Notes: generated by a model not told the origin, from the sequence alone. A stretch of DNA of 64,000 bases from Gordonia sp. SL306 (GCF_026625785.1 NZ_CP113063.1:124001-188000); one strand, 5' to 3'. Shown: positions 37,945-48,391, numbered from the stretch's first letter. Numbers and translations are program-made.

Positions 37945-40900
37945 TCAGGCAGCCGCCTTTCGCACGTCCGCCGTCACACCGTCGCCGAGGTCGATGGCAC
38001 CGGCCTGCTCGCCGTCGGTGCCGACCACATCGAACGAGACCGCGAGAACCTCGCCCGCAATCAGCTCGGCATGTTCGCCTGCCCAGGCCAGACGCTCCGC
38101 CGGCACGACGAGGCGGACCGTTATGCGATCGGATACGTCCAAGCCCAGGGTGCGTCGCGCATCCTGCAGTTCACGGATGCGGTCCTTCGCCCAGCCCTCG
38201 GCTTCGAGTTCCGGCGTGACCGTCGTGTCCAGCACCACCAGCCCCCGCCCACCGGGCATCTCCGCGGTCGAATCGGGCTCGACCGCGACCAACCGGCGCG
38301 TGTACTCACCGTCGTGCAACTCGATCCCGTCGGCGACCACCACCTCGGCGCCGTCCGCGTCGGTCCGGACCGTCCAGTCGCCGGCCTTGACCGCCTTGAT
38401 CGCACGCTGGACGTCCTTGCCCAGGCGCGGTCCCGCGGCGCGGGCGTTGACCGCGATCTCGTGCCGACCATAGGCGTCCGCGTCGGTGGCCAGCGTCACC
38501 GACTTCACGTTCATCTCGTCGGCGATCAGGCCCTTGAAAGGCGCCAGCTGCTCGGCGGTCGGCGACGCGACGGTCAGCCCCGGCAGCGGGAGGCGGACAC
38601 GGAGCTTGTTCGCCTTGCGCACACTCGACGCCACCGAACAGACCTCCTGCACCTCGTCCATCGCTGCGACGAGTTCCGGATCCGACGGCAGTTCGTCGGC
38701 CGACGGCCAGTCCGTCAGATGCACCGAACGACCGCCGGTCAGACCGCGCCAGATCGCCTCGGTCGCCAGCGGCAGCAGAGGTGCGGCGAGTCGACTCGCC
38801 GCCTCCAGCACCGTGTACAGCGTGTCGAATGCGTCGGGGTCCTCGTCCTGCCCGCCCCAGAACCGCGCACGCGAGCGACGCACGTACCAATTCGTCAGCG
38901 ACTCGACGAAGTCGCGGAACGCATCGCACGCTCCCGACACGTCGTAGGTGTCGAGGGCCTCGGTCATGGTGTCCCGGGTGACCGCGAGCTTGGCCAGGAT
39001 GTATCGGTCGAGCACATTCGTGGAGTCGGTGCGCCACGCGGCCGGCCGTTCCGCGTAGAGCTGCAGGAAGCTGTAGGCGTTCCAGAGCGGCAACAGCGCT
39101 TGGCGCACTCCCTCCCGGATGCCGCGCTCGGTGACGACCAGATTGCCGCCGCGCAGGATCGGGCTGGCCATCAGGAACCAGCGCATCGCATCTGAGCCGT
39201 CACGGTCGAAGACCTCGTTGACGTCCGGGTAGTTGCGCTTGGACTTGGACATCTTCTGCCCGTCGTCCCCGAGCACGATGCCGTGTGCGGCGACGGACTT
39301 GAATGCCGGACGATCGAACAGTGCCGTCGCCAGCACGTGCAGGTTGTAGAACCAGCCGCGGGTCTGCCCGTTGTACTCGACGATGAAGTCGCCCGGATTG
39401 TGTGGCAACACACCCTGATCCGGATCTCCGTCGAACCACTCGGAGTTCTCGAAGGGGTAGTGCACCTGGGCGAACGGCATCGAGCCGGACTCGAACCAGC
39501 AGTCGAACACCTCCGGGACGCGACGCATGGTCGAGCGCCCGGACGGATCATCGGGATTCGGCCGGGTCAGCTCATCGATGTAGGGACGATGGAGGTTGTC
39601 GGGCCGCACACCGAAATCGCGCTCGAGGTCGTCGAGCGAGCCGTAGACGTCGATCCGGGGATGATCCGGATCATCGGAGATCCACACCGGGATCGGCGCA
39701 CCCCAGAAGCGATTGCGGCTGATGTTCCAGTCCCGCGCACCCTCCAGCCACTTGCCGAACTGACCGTCGCGGATGTGCTCCGGCGCCCAGGTGATCTGCT
39801 TGTTCAGCTCGAGCATCCGGTCCTTGATCGGGGTGACCGCGACGAACCACGACGGAACCGCCATGTAGATCAACGGCTTCCCCGACCGCCACGAGTGCGG
39901 GTACGAGTGCTCGATGGTGTCGTGACGCAGGATCTTGCCGACGGACTTCAGGTCCTTGATGATCACCGGGTTGGCGTCGAACACCATCAGACCCTCGTAT
40001 GGCGGCACCATGGCGGTGAACCGGCCACCCGGATCCAGCGGCTGTACGACCTCGATGTCGTTCGCCGTGGCGAGATCCATGTCCTCCTCGCCGAACGCCG
40101 GCGCGAGATGCACCACGCCCGTGCCGCTCTCGGTGGTGACATAGTCGCCGAGCAGCACACGATGGGCGTTCGGATGGCCGACGAAGAAATCGAACGGCGG
40201 CGTGTACGACAGACCGGCCAGCTCGGCCCCGCCATAACTGGCGACGACCTCGGGCTCGGAGATCTCCTTGGCATAGCTGCCCAGCAGCGCCTTCGCCAGC
40301 AGATACTCCTGGCCGTCGGTGGCCCTCACGTGCACGTACTCGACGTCGGGGTTGACCGCGATGGCGAGGTTCGACGGCAGCGTCCACGGCGTGGTGGTCC
40401 AGATCAGCGCGTTCACACCGTCGAGCGCGGCGAGCGGACCGTCGGGGACCACCAGCGGCATCCGCACGGTGACCGCGGGGTCCTGACGCATGCGGTAGGC
40501 GTCGTCGAGCTTGGATTCCTGGTTGCTCAGCGGTGTCTGCTCGTACCAGCTGTACGGCAGCACGCGGTAACCCTGGTAGACCAGCCCTTTGTCGTAGAGC
40601 CGCTTGAACGCCCACATCACCGACTCCATGAAGTCGAGATCCAGCGTCTTGTAGTCGTTGTCGAAGTCGACCCAGCGGGCCTGACGGGTCACGTAATCGC
40701 GCCACTCACCGGTGTAGCGCAGCACGGAGTCGCGACAATAGTCGTTGAACTTCTCCATGCCCATCGTCTCGATCTCCGACTTGTCGGTGATCCCGAGCTG
40801 ACGTTCGGCCTCGAGTTCGGCTGGCAGACCGTGCGTGTCCCAGCCAAAGCGTCGCTCGACCCTCTTGCCGCGCATGGTCTGGTACCGCGGTACCAGATCT

Positions 40901-41223
40901 TTCACGTACCCGGTGAGCAGGTGCCCGTAATGCGGGAGTCCGTTGGCGAACGGAGGCCCGTCGTAGAAGACGAACTCCTCGGCGTCGGCACGGTTGGCGA
41001 TCGACGCCGCGAACGTCTGGTCGGCCTCCCAATAGGCGAGAACGCGCTCCTCCACATCAGGGAAGGACGGCGTAGAACGGCCGGTATCGGTATCGCTCGA
41101 CCCGCTTGCTGCGTTCCCGGCGTCGGTGGTCATGTCGGCGACCGGATAGACACGCGCTCCGGCGGGACGGTCGGACTGTGATGCGGGGTCGGTCGGGTCG
41201 CTGCTGCGGACCGTGTCGGTCAT
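37945..41223 (-). CDS. ileS: Isoleucyl-tRNA synthetase
   Basis: This 1092-residue class I synthetase charges tRNA-Ile. The HIGH-type motif is PHYGHLL in [15 protein letters not shown], and KMSKS is intact in [10 protein letters not shown]. The editing domain (CP1) lies between, with [10 protein letters not shown] and the region [17 protein letters not shown], and a long C-terminal region follows. The ~50-residue N-terminal extension before [13 protein letters not shown] is Ser/Asp/Thr-rich; a start about 30 codons later (Met in VADMTTDAG) is possible, but ATG 41223 follows the T-box and its AGGAGA directly. Regulation is by that leader. Confidence 0.97.
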   Translation of the reverse strand: MTDTVRSSDPTDPASQSDRPAGARVYPVADMTTDAGNAASGSSDTDTGRSTPSFPDVEERVLAYWEADQTFAASIANRADAEEFVFYDGPPFANGLPHYGHLLTGYVKDLVPRYQTMRGKRVERRFGWDTHGLPAELEAERQLGITDKSEIETMGMEKFNDYCRDSVLRYTGEWRDYVTRQARWVDFDNDYKTLDLDFMESVMWAFKRLYDKGLVYQGYRVLPYSWYEQTPLSNQESKLDDAYRMRQDPAVTVRMPLVVPDGPLAALDGVNALIWTTTPWTLPSNLAIAVNPDVEYVHVRATDGQEYLLAKALLGSYAKEISEPEVVASYGGAELAGLSYTPPFDFFVGHPNAHRVLLGDYVTTESGTGVVHLAPAFGEEDMDLATANDIEVVQPLDPGGRFTAMVPPYEGLMVFDANPVIIKDLKSVGKILRHDTIEHSYPHSWRSGKPLIYMAVPSWFVAVTPIKDRMLELNKQITWAPEHIRDGQFGKWLEGARDWNISRNRFWGAPIPVWISDDPDHPRIDVYGSLDDLERDFGVRPDNLHRPYIDELTRPNPDDPSGRSTMRRVPEVFDCWFESGSMPFAQVHYPFENSEWFDGDPDQGVLPHNPGDFIVEYNGQTRGWFYNLHVLATALFDRPAFKSVAAHGIVLGDDGQKMSKSKRNYPDVNEVFDRDGSDAMRWFLMASPILRGGNLVVTERGIREGVRQALLPLWNAYSFLQLYAERPAAWRTDSTNVLDRYILAKLAVTRDTMTEALDTYDVSGACDAFRDFVESLTNWYVRRSRARFWGGQDEDPDAFDTLYTVLEAASRLAAPLLPLATEAIWRGLTGGRSVHLTDWPSADELPSDPELVAAMDEVQEVCSVASSVRKANKLRVRLPLPGLTVASPTAEQLAPFKGLIADEMNVKSVTLATDADAYGRHEIAVNARAAGPRLGKDVQRAIKAVKAGDWTVRTDADGAEVVVADGIELHDGEYTRRLVAVEPDSTAEMPGGRGLVVLDTTVTPELEAEGWAKDRIRELQDARRTLGLDVSDRITVRLVVPAERLAWAGEHAELIAGEVLAVSFDVVGTDGEQAGAIDLGDGVTADVRKAAA

Positions 41224-41490
41224 CGGTCGGTCTCCTCGTGCCTGGCATGTGTATGACTGCTCTGGGCACGGGGACGCATATCAGGTCGTCGACGACCACC
41301 CGATCCGCGCGGTACCACCCCGCTTGCGCCACCGCTCGCGATCCGAGCCGGTTCGGCGCCTCTCTCCGGCCCGCGGTCACACCGCGCGCCCACGGCTGTG
41401 TCGGGCCGCTCCCGCCCGGGTCTACCGAGGGCGCCGTGAGGTGCCCTGTTCTTCCGGGTGCTCCCCGGTGATTGCCGGATCAACGCAGCA
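41224..41490 (-). ncRNA. Translational T-box riboswitch of ileS (isoleucine-specific)
   Basis: Read on the minus strand, the leader has the T-box sequence GGGGTGGTACCGCGC at 41307-41321. Near its 5' end the stem CCGG-CAATCA-CCGG (41465-41478) presents ATC, an isoleucine codon (41470-41472), in the loop. This is the ultrashort stem I arrangement of actinobacterial ileS T-boxes, which act on translation by freeing or hiding the Shine-Dalgarno sequence; AGGAGA lies at 41231-41236, eight bases before the ATG. Uncharged tRNA-Ile binding should raise IleS synthesis. The 5' end is approximate. This explains most of the 333-bp gap. Confidence 0.88.
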
Positions 41491-41556
41491 TCGAGTGTAG
41501 CCGCGCAACCGGCGTGCAGACCAATCGTTTGTCGAGAGGCCGTCGGCGGCCCGCGG

Positions 41557-42324
41557 TCATTCCGGCGGTGGTCGCCAGTTCGGGTCCAGCGGATCGAACT
41601 TCTGTGGGCGCGACTCACGCGGGCGATCCCGGTTCCACTCCTCCGAGCGCTGTCCCGGCGGGCGCTGTTGCGTTCCGCCCGGTGGCGGCGATGGACGACG
41701 CTGCTGAGGAGGAAACGACTCGGTCGCCGGATCATCGGGCGCCGAGTGGGATCCTGGTGCCCCACGTCCCGGCGGCGGGAACTGCCGCTCGTACGATCCC
41801 GGTCCGCGAGGAGACGTCGGAGGAGTGTTGTCGGCAGGACCCGGCGCAGTCACGCCGGGGACCGCGCCGTAGCCACCGACCGACCGCAGATAGTCGTCGT
41901 AGGTGCCCTCACGCCCGGTCCGAGGAACGGACTCACCCTGGTTCGGCTGCGGCGGTTGCGGTGCGGACCCTGCGTCGTCGCCGGCGCCTGCCGGAGCGTC
42001 GGACGCGCGCTGCGGTGCGTCTGTCGCAACGGCCGACCGGGGCTCGGTGGGCGCCGACCTCGTCCGGGTCTCCGATGCCCCCTCATGACGTCCGCCGACG
42101 TCCTCATTCACCGCGGACAGCGAATCATCGTCGGCCGCAACGAAATCGCTGATGGTCGGCTCCTCGTTGCGACGACCTGACCCGACGATGTCGGCGATCA
42201 GCAATCCGAGGCCTACCAAACACACGACGATGCACGCGATGGCGAGCCACACGGTACCGGTGATCAGGCCGAGTACCAGTAGCACGAACCCGACCAGCGT
42301 CGCCGCCAAGGCCAGCGTCAGCAC
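41557..42324 (-). CDS. Membrane protein with a Pro-rich cytoplasmic tail, downstream of wag31
   Basis: This 255-residue protein has two membrane helices close together (about 1-20 and 24-46, TLALAATLVGFVLLVLGL and VWLAIACIVVCLVGLGLLIADIVG). A long disordered tail rich in Pro, Gly, Ser and Arg follows, with an ending FDPLDPNWRPPPE. It starts at GTG 42324 with GGGAGTAG upstream, 24 bp after wag31, so it is probably co-transcribed with it. No enzyme motif is visible. The place next to the polar-growth scaffold suggests a cell-envelope role, but this is inference. Confidence 0.75.
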   Translation of the reverse strand: MLTLALAATLVGFVLLVLGLITGTVWLAIACIVVCLVGLGLLIADIVGSGRRNEEPTISDFVAADDDSLSAVNEDVGGRHEGASETRTRSAPTEPRSAVATDAPQRASDAPAGAGDDAGSAPQPPQPNQGESVPRTGREGTYDDYLRSVGGYGAVPGVTAPGPADNTPPTSPRGPGSYERQFPPPGRGAPGSHSAPDDPATESFPPQQRRPSPPPGGTQQRPPGQRSEEWNRDRPRESRPQKFDPLDPNWRPPPE

Positions 42325-42348
42325 GAACTACTCCCTGCTGCTCGCCGA

Positions 42349-43194
42349 CTAACTCGGTGAGTAACTGGTGAAACCGCCATTACCCGGATCCGAAGAGAAC
42401 GAATCGGCGCGTCCGCCCTCGACGGGCGCCGCACTTCCTCGCTGCTGCAGCTCCTCGAGCTGGGATTCCAGATACGTCTTGAGACGGGTCCGGTACTCGC
42501 GCTCATACACCTTCAGCTGTTCGATCCGGCCCTCGAGCACGGTCCGCTGCTGGTTGATGGTCCCCATGATCTCGCTGTGCTTGCGCTCGGCATCGCTCTG
42601 CAGGGCGTCGGCACGTTCCTGCGCCTGGCGCACCTGCGCCTCGGAGCGCGTCTGAGCGTCGGCGAGGATCGCCTCCGAGCGCTGTCGCGCATCGGTGAGC
42701 AGCCCGTCCGCCTTGGCCTGCGCTTCCGACACCATCGTGTCGGCACGCGTCCGCGCATCGGTGACCAGCGAATCCGCTTCCTGGCGCGAGGTCGAGGTCA
42801 GGCGGTCTGCGGTGTCCTGGGCGAGCGCGAGCACGCGGGCCGCACGGACGTTCGCGTCATCCTCGCCGAATTCCTGCTTGGGTGCAGCGCTCTGCTGCGG
42901 TGCCTGCTGTTCCGGTGCGGCGGCGAAGACCTGGGTGCGCTCTTCCGCGGCCGGTGCGGACGATGCGGCAGCCGCGGCTGCTCCGGCGGCGGGCGCCGAC
43001 GAACGCGCATCGGCCAGATCGCCTTCGAGCTCCTCGACCCTCTGCTTCAGGTCGCCGTTCTCCTCGATGAGACGGGCCAGTTCGGCCTCGACAAAGTCGA
43101 GGAACTGATCGACTTCATCCTCGTTGTAGCCGCGTTTACCGATAGGCGGTTTGCTGAACGCGACGTTGTGCACATCAGCTGGAGTCAGCCGCAT
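42349..43194 (-). CDS. wag31: Wag31/DivIVA polar-growth scaffold
   Basis: This 281-residue coiled-coil protein marks cell poles and directs tip growth in mycolata. It begins [34 protein letters not shown], the classical DivIVA membrane-binding N-terminus, then has a coiled coil (to about residue 65), a variable Ala/Pro/Gln-rich linker (about 66-110), and a second long coiled coil with repeated A-x-x-x-R heptads to about 250. ATG 43194 has GAGGGG upstream and gives the conserved N-terminus; an in-frame ATG five codons earlier is less likely. It is a known substrate of the Ser/Thr kinases PknA/B in mycobacteria. Confidence 0.95.
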   Translation of the reverse strand: MRLTPADVHNVAFSKPPIGKRGYNEDEVDQFLDFVEAELARLIEENGDLKQRVEELEGDLADARSSAPAAGAAAAAASSAPAAEERTQVFAAAPEQQAPQQSAAPKQEFGEDDANVRAARVLALAQDTADRLTSTSRQEADSLVTDARTRADTMVSEAQAKADGLLTDARQRSEAILADAQTRSEAQVRQAQERADALQSDAERKHSEIMGTINQQRTVLEGRIEQLKVYEREYRTRLKTYLESQLEELQQRGSAAPVEGGRADSFSSDPGNGGFTSYSPS

Positions 43195-43515
43195 GTCGGT
43201 TCCCCTCATTTGTCGGTCGAGATCATCTTTGTCAGTCGAGATGTGGTCGGGATCTAGCTCTGTTCACTTGGCAGCACACCCAGTCTGCACAGTCTTTGCT
43301 ACAGGCTGTCACTGTTTATTCATACCAGTCCAATTGGTAACTGGCGTCAAATCCTGTCACACGAGAACCGTTCGTAGCACGAGATCGATGCGCTCTTGCA
43401 ACGAAACGGTCACTCGATGATGACATCCAACCGTAAACCACCGAAGGTGTGCAGTCATCGACCAGGTTCGGCCCGTCGTCGACGGCCCGGAGTCGGTCAC
43501 AGCAAATCCCCCAGG
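43195..43515 (-). promoter_or_regulatory. wag31 leader/promoter region with a 15-bp direct repeat
   Basis: This 321-bp gap has no supported gene. It must hold the wag31 promoter. TTTGTCGGTCGAGAT (43209-43223) is repeated 19 bp later as TTTGTCAGTCGAGAT (43228-43242), differing at one base, directly upstream of the wag31 ribosome-binding site. The part from 43310 to 43350 is AT-rich (TTTATTCATACC). I could not place -35/-10 boxes with confidence. Confidence 0.5.
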
Positions 43516-43836
43516 TCACGCCAGTCCTGCCAGGGCGGCCGCCGAGCTCCTGCTGAGTGAACTGACGATCTGCATGGCGATCAACACCACGATCATCACG
43601 ATCATGAGCGAGAGGTCGAGGCGCACCGGCCCCAGCGGGATCGGCGGGAGAATCCTCCGCAATGCCCGGATCGGGGGATCCGTGGTGGTGAACACGATCT
43701 CGATGATCACCACCGCGAACCCCGTGGGCCGCCATTCACGCGCGAAGGTCCGCACCAGTTCGACGACGAGTCGCGCGAGGAGGAGCAGCCAGTAGATGAA
43801 CAGCAGGTAATAGAGAACCTGGAACAGAATCGTCAC
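43516..43836 (-). CDS. YggT-family membrane protein
   Basis: This 106-residue protein belongs to the YggT/Ycf19 family found next to sepF and wag31 in Gram-positive bacteria. Two hydrophobic stretches (about 3-22, FQVLYYLLFIYWLLLLAR, and 73-92) flank the conserved EWRPTGFAVVIIEIVFTTTDPPIRALRRILPP segment. GTG 43836 is chosen because it gives the N-terminus typical of mycobacterial homologues (M-x-x-x-FQ); a start nine codons upstream is possible. The family is linked to division and cell shape, but its molecular function is not settled. Confidence 0.88.
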   Translation of the reverse strand: MTILFQVLYYLLFIYWLLLLARLVVELVRTFAREWRPTGFAVVIIEIVFTTTDPPIRALRRILPPIPLGPVRLDLSLMIVMIVVLIAMQIVSSLSRSSAAALAGLA

Positions 43837-43912
43837 CCCACCAGATTGCCTGATATATCCCATCGGTGGTGAATCGGCCCGCTCGCTGCGCTCCCGACGC
43901 CGGACACGACAA

Positions 43913-43950
43913 CGGCCCTCCCCCGCATCGCCATGACGCAGAGAGGGCCG
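43913..43950 (-). terminator. Possible hairpin after sepF
   Basis: CGGCCCTC (43913-43920) pairs with GAGGGCCG (43943-43950) across a 22-base loop, beginning about 20 bp after the sepF stop. It may attenuate or end the sepF transcript before yggT. There is no T-tract. Confidence 0.35.
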
Positions 43951-43969
43951 CTGCCCGAAGGTTTGAAAC

Positions 43970-44704
43970 TCAGCTGTGGTTGTAGAACCCGGTCTCGGCG
44001 ATCTTGCGCCGGTCCTCGGGTGAGACGTCGACGTCGGCAGGCGACAGGAGGAAGACCTTCGTCGCGACCTTGTCGAAGGAGCCGCGCAGGGCGAACGCCA
44101 GACCCGCCGCGAAATCGACGAGTCGTTTCGCGTCGTCGTTGCTCATGTCGACCAGGTCCATGATGACCGGGTTCCCGTCGCGGAAACGCTCCCCGATCGT
44201 GCGCGCCTCACCGTAGTCCGACGGGCGGAGGGTGGTGATCTTCTGCAGTGGGCCATCGGCGAACACACGTTCGAGCTCACGCTCGTCGGTGTTCATCGGC
44301 GCGCGCGGCACGCCGGCCGCCCGCATGCCGGAGCGCTGCAGGGGTTCGAGGCGCGGCGGACGCATCCGCTCGACCGGTTCGCCTGCGTGCCGCCCACCGG
44401 CATAGGCGTACTCCGGAACGGGCTCGTATCCGCCGCCGTCGTAGGTATTCATGTCGTAACCGTTCCCCCCGAAGCCCTGCTGATCGAACTCCGCCGGAAA
44501 GCGGCGATCGTCGACGTATGCGAAGTCGGCGTCACGCGGACCCTCGCGAAAGCCGGGCTCGCGATAAGCGGGCTCACCGTAGTAGTCGTCGCGATAGGCA
44601 CGTCCGCCGCGCACCGGTCCACCTGGTTCCTCCAGGTAGTCGTCCTCGTATTCACCTGGAGGCACCATGCCGAAATATGCTTTGAACTTCTGCATCGTGG
44701 TCAT
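43970..44704 (-). CDS. sepF: SepF, cell division protein and membrane anchor of FtsZ
   Basis: This 244-residue protein has a short N-terminal amphipathic start (MTTMQKFKAYFGMVPPGEY), a long Tyr/Gly/Arg/Glu-rich linker (about 18-125), and the C-terminal SepF domain (ITTLRPSDYGEARTIGERF, NPVIMDLVDMSNDDAKRLVDFAAGL, KVFLLSPADVDVS). SepF binds the FtsZ C-terminus and, in actinobacteria without FtsA, anchors the Z-ring to the membrane; no ftsA is present in this cluster. AGAGAGG lies seven bases before ATG 44704. It is 95 bp downstream of the yggS-like gene. Confidence 0.94.
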   Translation of the reverse strand: MTTMQKFKAYFGMVPPGEYEDDYLEEPGGPVRGGRAYRDDYYGEPAYREPGFREGPRDADFAYVDDRRFPAEFDQQGFGGNGYDMNTYDGGGYEPVPEYAYAGGRHAGEPVERMRPPRLEPLQRSGMRAAGVPRAPMNTDERELERVFADGPLQKITTLRPSDYGEARTIGERFRDGNPVIMDLVDMSNDDAKRLVDFAAGLAFALRGSFDKVATKVFLLSPADVDVSPEDRRKIAETGFYNHS

Positions 44705-44799
44705 AGCTGGCCTCTCTGTCGTCCAACGCTGCCGGGGGAAGCAGTGGGTGGTGCAGTTGTCGATCTGTGTGCTCGTTGGTTCTCATGTGACCAATGTGA

Positions 44800-45561
44800 T
44801 TACTGAGAGACTAACGGGCGAGGTCCCATGATCGCGGTACCGACACGCACGCATGTCGAACCGTGTGCCACCGCCGATTCCAGGTCGCCAGACATCCCCG
44901 CAGACAGTTCGCGCGCCTCCGGATGATCGGCGACGAAACGCTCGCGGATCCGGGCGGCCAGCGACATCCAGCGATCGGCCGTACCCTCGAGCGGCGCGAT
45001 CACCATGAGGCCGGCCAGCGACAGCCCGGGCGCCGCCCGGACACGCTCGGCCAGTTCCGGCAGATCCTCGACGAGCGCGCCGCCTCTATGTGGGTCCCCG
45101 TCGAGGCTCACCTGCAACAGAATGCCCAGCTGATCGGACCGCTCGCCCGCGTCGAGCGACGCCTGCGCTCCACGGGAGAGGGCGTCGACCACCTTGTCGC
45201 GATCCACAGAATGCACCGAACGAGCCCACGTGGCAACGGTTTTCGCCTTTTTGGACTGAACAGAACCGATCATGTCGAAGACCGCGGCCCGATCGCCTGG
45301 CCTGCCACCAGTCGGGTCGTCCGCGGCGAGCTCGGCCAGCTTGCGGCTCGCCTCCGGTTCCCTCGACTCACCGAAGCACCGCACGCCGAGGCCGAGCAGC
45401 CGCCGCACGTCGTCGGCCGGGAAGTACTTGGTCACCACCATCAACTCGACGTCGCCGCGTTCCCGCCCGGCCGCTGCGACCGCGGCATCGAGACGATCGC
45501 GCGCAGCCGAATACCGTTCGGCAAGTTCGTGTGTCCGCGCATCCACCGCCTCGTCAGCCAT
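44800..45561 (-). CDS. PLP homeostasis protein (YggS/PLPBP family)
   Basis: This 253-residue PLP-binding TIM-barrel protein has the conserved lysine K45 in VELMVVTKYFP and the C-terminal pattern LSAGMSGDLESAVAHGSTCVRVGTAIMG, which binds the PLP phosphate. The family helps control free pyridoxal phosphate and amino-acid balance. ATG 45561 overlaps the end of pgeF by 8 bases, so the two are coupled. The ftsZ-pgeF-yggS-sepF order is conserved in actinobacteria. Confidence 0.92.
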   Translation of the reverse strand: MADEAVDARTHELAERYSAARDRLDAAVAAAGRERGDVELMVVTKYFPADDVRRLLGLGVRCFGESREPEASRKLAELAADDPTGGRPGDRAAVFDMIGSVQSKKAKTVATWARSVHSVDRDKVVDALSRGAQASLDAGERSDQLGILLQVSLDGDPHRGGALVEDLPELAERVRAAPGLSLAGLMVIAPLEGTADRWMSLAARIRERFVADHPEARELSAGMSGDLESAVAHGSTCVRVGTAIMGPRPLVSQ

Positions 45562-46282
45562 CGGCGCCCTCGGCGGGTCGGGCGTCCATCCAGATCACCG
45601 AGGCGAGCCGGCCCGTGGGCGCGCCTCGACGGTGGCTGAACAGTTCGGGGTCCGCGACGGTGCTCCGCGGATCCGCGGCCACCGCGCCCACACCGGCGGC
45701 GAGGAGCTGACGGCGCAGTCCCGCTCGGAGATCCAGACCCGTTGTGCCCTTGGTGGTCACACACGCGCTACCGGGCAGATGCTCCTCGACGTCGCGCTGC
45801 ATGTGCGGCGGCACCTCGTAGTCGGCCCCGGCGGCCGCCGGACCGAGCAGGACGCCGATCCGCTCCGGCCGGGCACCGAGTTCGATCATGGCTCGCAATG
45901 TCGCCGGCACGATCCCGATACGTGCACCCACTCGTCCGGCGTGCACGCCCGCGATCACGCCCGCCTCGTCGTCGGAGAGCAGTACCGGCACACAGTCCGC
46001 GGACAACACGGCCAACGCCAGGTCGGTCTCCGTGGTGACCAGCGCATCGGTCGCAGGCACCGGCTCGTCCACCGGACCGGTCACCACGGTCACGTTGCGA
46101 CTGTGGATCTGTTCCATCCACACGATCCGTCCCGGCGCCAGCCCGATCTGCTCGGCGAGGCGAGTCCGGTTCTCGGCAACCGCTTTCGGGTCATCGCCGA
46201 CATGATCGCCCAGGTTGAACGAGTCATAGGGCGCCACCGAGACGCCACCGGATCGGCTGGTGACCACGCGGCGAACCCGCAT
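45554..46282 (-). CDS. pgeF: Peptidoglycan editing factor PgeF (YfiH/DUF152 family)
   Basis: This 242-residue protein has the metal-site residues of the family: H60 in MEQIHSRNV, C97 in LSADCVPVLL and H114 in GVHAGRVG. Members were once called multicopper polyphenol oxidases; in E. coli PgeF removes misincorporated L-Ser from the UDP-MurNAc peptide, which suits its place in a cell-wall cluster. It begins at ATG 46282, 8 bp after the ftsZ stop, and overlaps the yggS-like gene by 8 bases. It corresponds to Rv2149c. Confidence 0.9.
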   Translation of the reverse strand: MRVRRVVTSRSGGVSVAPYDSFNLGDHVGDDPKAVAENRTRLAEQIGLAPGRIVWMEQIHSRNVTVVTGPVDEPVPATDALVTTETDLALAVLSADCVPVLLSDDEAGVIAGVHAGRVGARIGIVPATLRAMIELGARPERIGVLLGPAAAGADYEVPPHMQRDVEEHLPGSACVTTKGTTGLDLRAGLRRQLLAAGVGAVAADPRSTVADPELFSHRRGAPTGRLASVIWMDARPAEGADG

Positions 46283-46290
46283 GTGCGGGC

Positions 46291-47463
46291 TCAGCGCTTC
46301 ATGAACGACGGCACGTCGACGTCGTCGTCGTCGAGGGTGACGTTGTTGCGCCGCGGACGCTCCTGAGCCTCGACGAACGGGTCGCCTGCGCCGGCAGGCA
46401 TCTTGCCGAACAGCGGGTCGTTGTCCTGTGAGTTGGCCGCGACCGCGCCCGCCTGTCCGGAACCGACGGTCGACTTGCCCGTCGCGGCGGCCGGGATCTC
46501 GGTGCGCTTACGTGGTGCGCCACTGTCGAATCCGGCCGCGATGACGGTCACGCGGACCTCGTCGCCCAGGTTGTCGTCGATCACGGTGCCGAAGATGATG
46601 TTGGCGTCCTCATGCGCAGCCTCTTGCACCTGGGTCGCTGCGTTATGGATCTCGAACAGGCCGAGATCGCTGCCGCCTGCGATCGAGATGAGCACGCCGC
46701 GAGCGCCTTCCATCGACGCCTCGAGGAGCGGCGAGTTGATGGCCGCCTCGGCGGCCTTCTTCGCGCGTTCCTCGCCGCGCGACGACCCGATACCCATCAG
46801 GGCACTGCCCGCGTCGCTCATCACGCCCTTGACGTCGGCGAAGTCGACATTGATCAGCCCGGGCGTCGTGATCAGATCCGTGATGCCCTGAACACCGTTG
46901 AGCAGCACCTCATCTGCGCTGCGGAACGCGTCCATGAGACTGACCTGGGCATCGCCGAGCTGCAGGAGCCGGTCGTTGGGGATGACGATGAGGGTGTCGC
47001 AGGATTCACGGAGCGCGGTGATACCCGCCTCCGCCTGCCCGCCGCGGCGCTTGCCCTCGAAGGAGAACGGCCGCGTCACGACGCCCACCGTCAGCGCACC
47101 GAGTTTGCGCGCGATCGACGCCACGACCGGCGCGCCGCCGGTCCCGGTCCCGCCGCCCTCACCGGCAGTCACGAACACCATGTCGGCGCCCTTGAGGAGT
47201 TCCTCGATCTCGTCGCGGGCGTCCTCCGCCGCGCGCCGCCCGACCTCCGGGTCGGCGCCGGCGCCGAGCCCACGGGTCGAGTCGCGGCCGACGTCGAGTT
47301 TGACGTCGGCGTCGCTCATCAACAGGGCCTGAGCATCGGTGTTGATGGCAATGAACTCAACACCTTTCAGTCCCTGTTCGATCATTCGGTTGACGGCATT
47401 GACACCGCCGCCGCCGATGCCGACGACCTTGATCACGGCCAGGTAGTTGTGCGGTGGCGTCAT
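46291..47463 (-). CDS. ftsZ: FtsZ, tubulin-like division GTPase
   Basis: This 390-residue protein forms the Z-ring. The GTP-binding signature GGGTGTGG is at residues 103-110, after [15 protein letters not shown]. The T7 loop [13 protein letters not shown] supplies the catalytic Asp, and the C-terminal peptide [13 protein letters not shown], the binding site for SepF and FtsW, is intact. An intrinsically disordered linker spans about 320-378. ATG 47463 has GAGGAAGG upstream. The 220-bp gap before ftsQ indicates its own promoter in addition to read-through from the dcw cluster. Confidence 0.97.
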   Translation of the reverse strand: MTPPHNYLAVIKVVGIGGGGVNAVNRMIEQGLKGVEFIAINTDAQALLMSDADVKLDVGRDSTRGLGAGADPEVGRRAAEDARDEIEELLKGADMVFVTAGEGGGTGTGGAPVVASIARKLGALTVGVVTRPFSFEGKRRGGQAEAGITALRESCDTLIVIPNDRLLQLGDAQVSLMDAFRSADEVLLNGVQGITDLITTPGLINVDFADVKGVMSDAGSALMGIGSSRGEERAKKAAEAAINSPLLEASMEGARGVLISIAGGSDLGLFEIHNAATQVQEAAHEDANIIFGTVIDDNLGDEVRVTVIAAGFDSGAPRKRTEIPAAATGKSTVGSGQAGAVAANSQDNDPLFGKMPAGAGDPFVEAQERPRRNNVTLDDDDVDVPSFMKR

Positions 47464-47683
47464 GTGCCCGCCTTCCTCGTTCGATCCGAAACCCTAAACC
47501 TGAACCATAGATTTAGAGTTATGTCAAGTAGATGGATGATGGGCATGACGTTAGGCACCGAATGGCGCGGTAACCAGCAAGCGTGCGGCGTGTCGCGAAG
47601 TTGGACCGCATTTTTCATGGATGTCACCTGCCGACGACCACCGCGGACGTCGGCACGGCGTTGCCGTCGCGCACGCCGCGTCG
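47464..47683 (-). promoter_or_regulatory. ftsZ leader with AT-rich dyad
   Basis: The 220-bp gap has no supported gene. A TTGACA (minus strand, 47522-47527) and an AT-rich dyad with arms CTAAANCT and AGNTTTAG (47494-47516) stand out in the GC-rich background. They are candidates for the ftsZ promoter and a binding site, but I see no good -10 at 17 bp from the TTGACA. Confidence 0.4.
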
Positions 47684-48391
47684 TCACTTGTAGGCGGGGA
47701 ACTCCGGGCTTGACACGTTGTAGGTGGTCGCGGGACGTGTCAGCAGGGCGCCGAGGGTTCGGGCTTTCTCCGCCCCTTGCCCACTGTCTCCCCAGACGAC
47801 GGTCTTGTTGCCCTTGAGGGTGAACTGGATGTCCACCGGCGACGAGGCGGCCACCTTGACGACCCGGCTCCCGATCGATTCCGGCAGCCCGGAGACGGCT
47901 GCGAGGGTTGCGGTCGTCGTCGGATCACCGGGACCCGGATTGGGTGTCGAGAACTCCGGCAGCCGGTTCATCTCCGGTGGCACACCGGTCGTGGTGTCGA
48001 AGGTCAGATACCCGACGCCCGAACGGTCGAGTACATGGACCTTCTGCCCGTCGGTCACCTTCACCACCGGTTGCCGCTCGACGACGGTGATGGTCAGCGA
48101 CGACGGATAGCTCCGCTGCACCCGGACCGATTCGATCGAGGGGATCGCCGCGATCCGCTGCGCGACCTGGTGCGTGTCCACCTGCAGCAGTGGCGTCCCG
48201 TCGGCCACCTGGGCCGCGCCGATGATCTGGTCGGTCGGGACCGCCCGATTGTCGTGGACGTCGGTCGACCGGACCGACATCAGCGGGGTGAAGTAGGCGA
48301 TCAGACCGAGACCGACCACCACCACGATGACCAGGACCGTGCCCAGCAGAAGCCGGGAACGACGCGAGGTTTCCCGCACCCGCGGACTCAC
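47684..48391 (-). CDS. ftsQ: FtsQ, division protein with POTRA domain
   Basis: This 235-residue bitopic protein links early and late divisome proteins. It has a short basic cytoplasmic N-terminus, one helix (about 14-36, [21 protein letters not shown]), a POTRA domain (about 38-110, [50 protein letters not shown]) and the FtsQ C-terminal beta domain. GTG 48391 overlaps the murC stop as GTGA, so expression is coupled to murC. Confidence 0.93.
   Translation of the reverse strand: MSPRVRETSRRSRLLLGTVLVIVVVVGLGLIAYFTPLMSVRSTDVHDNRAVPTDQIIGAAQVADGTPLLQVDTHQVAQRIAAIPSIESVRVQRSYPSSLTITVVERQPVVKVTDGQKVHVLDRSGVGYLTFDTTTGVPPEMNRLPEFSTPNPGPGDPTTTATLAAVSGLPESIGSRVVKVAASSPVDIQFTLKGNKTVVWGDSGQGAEKARTLGALLTRPATTYNVSSPEFPAYK

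Noticed and set aside
39283..41181. 632-residue open frame on the + strand opposite ileS
   Set aside because: Same reason: full overlap with a clear ileS and no recognisable domain.
47490..47516. Telomere-like CCCTAAACC sequence in the ftsZ leader
   Set aside because: Only one copy with loose similarity; explained better as part of an AT-rich leader dyad.
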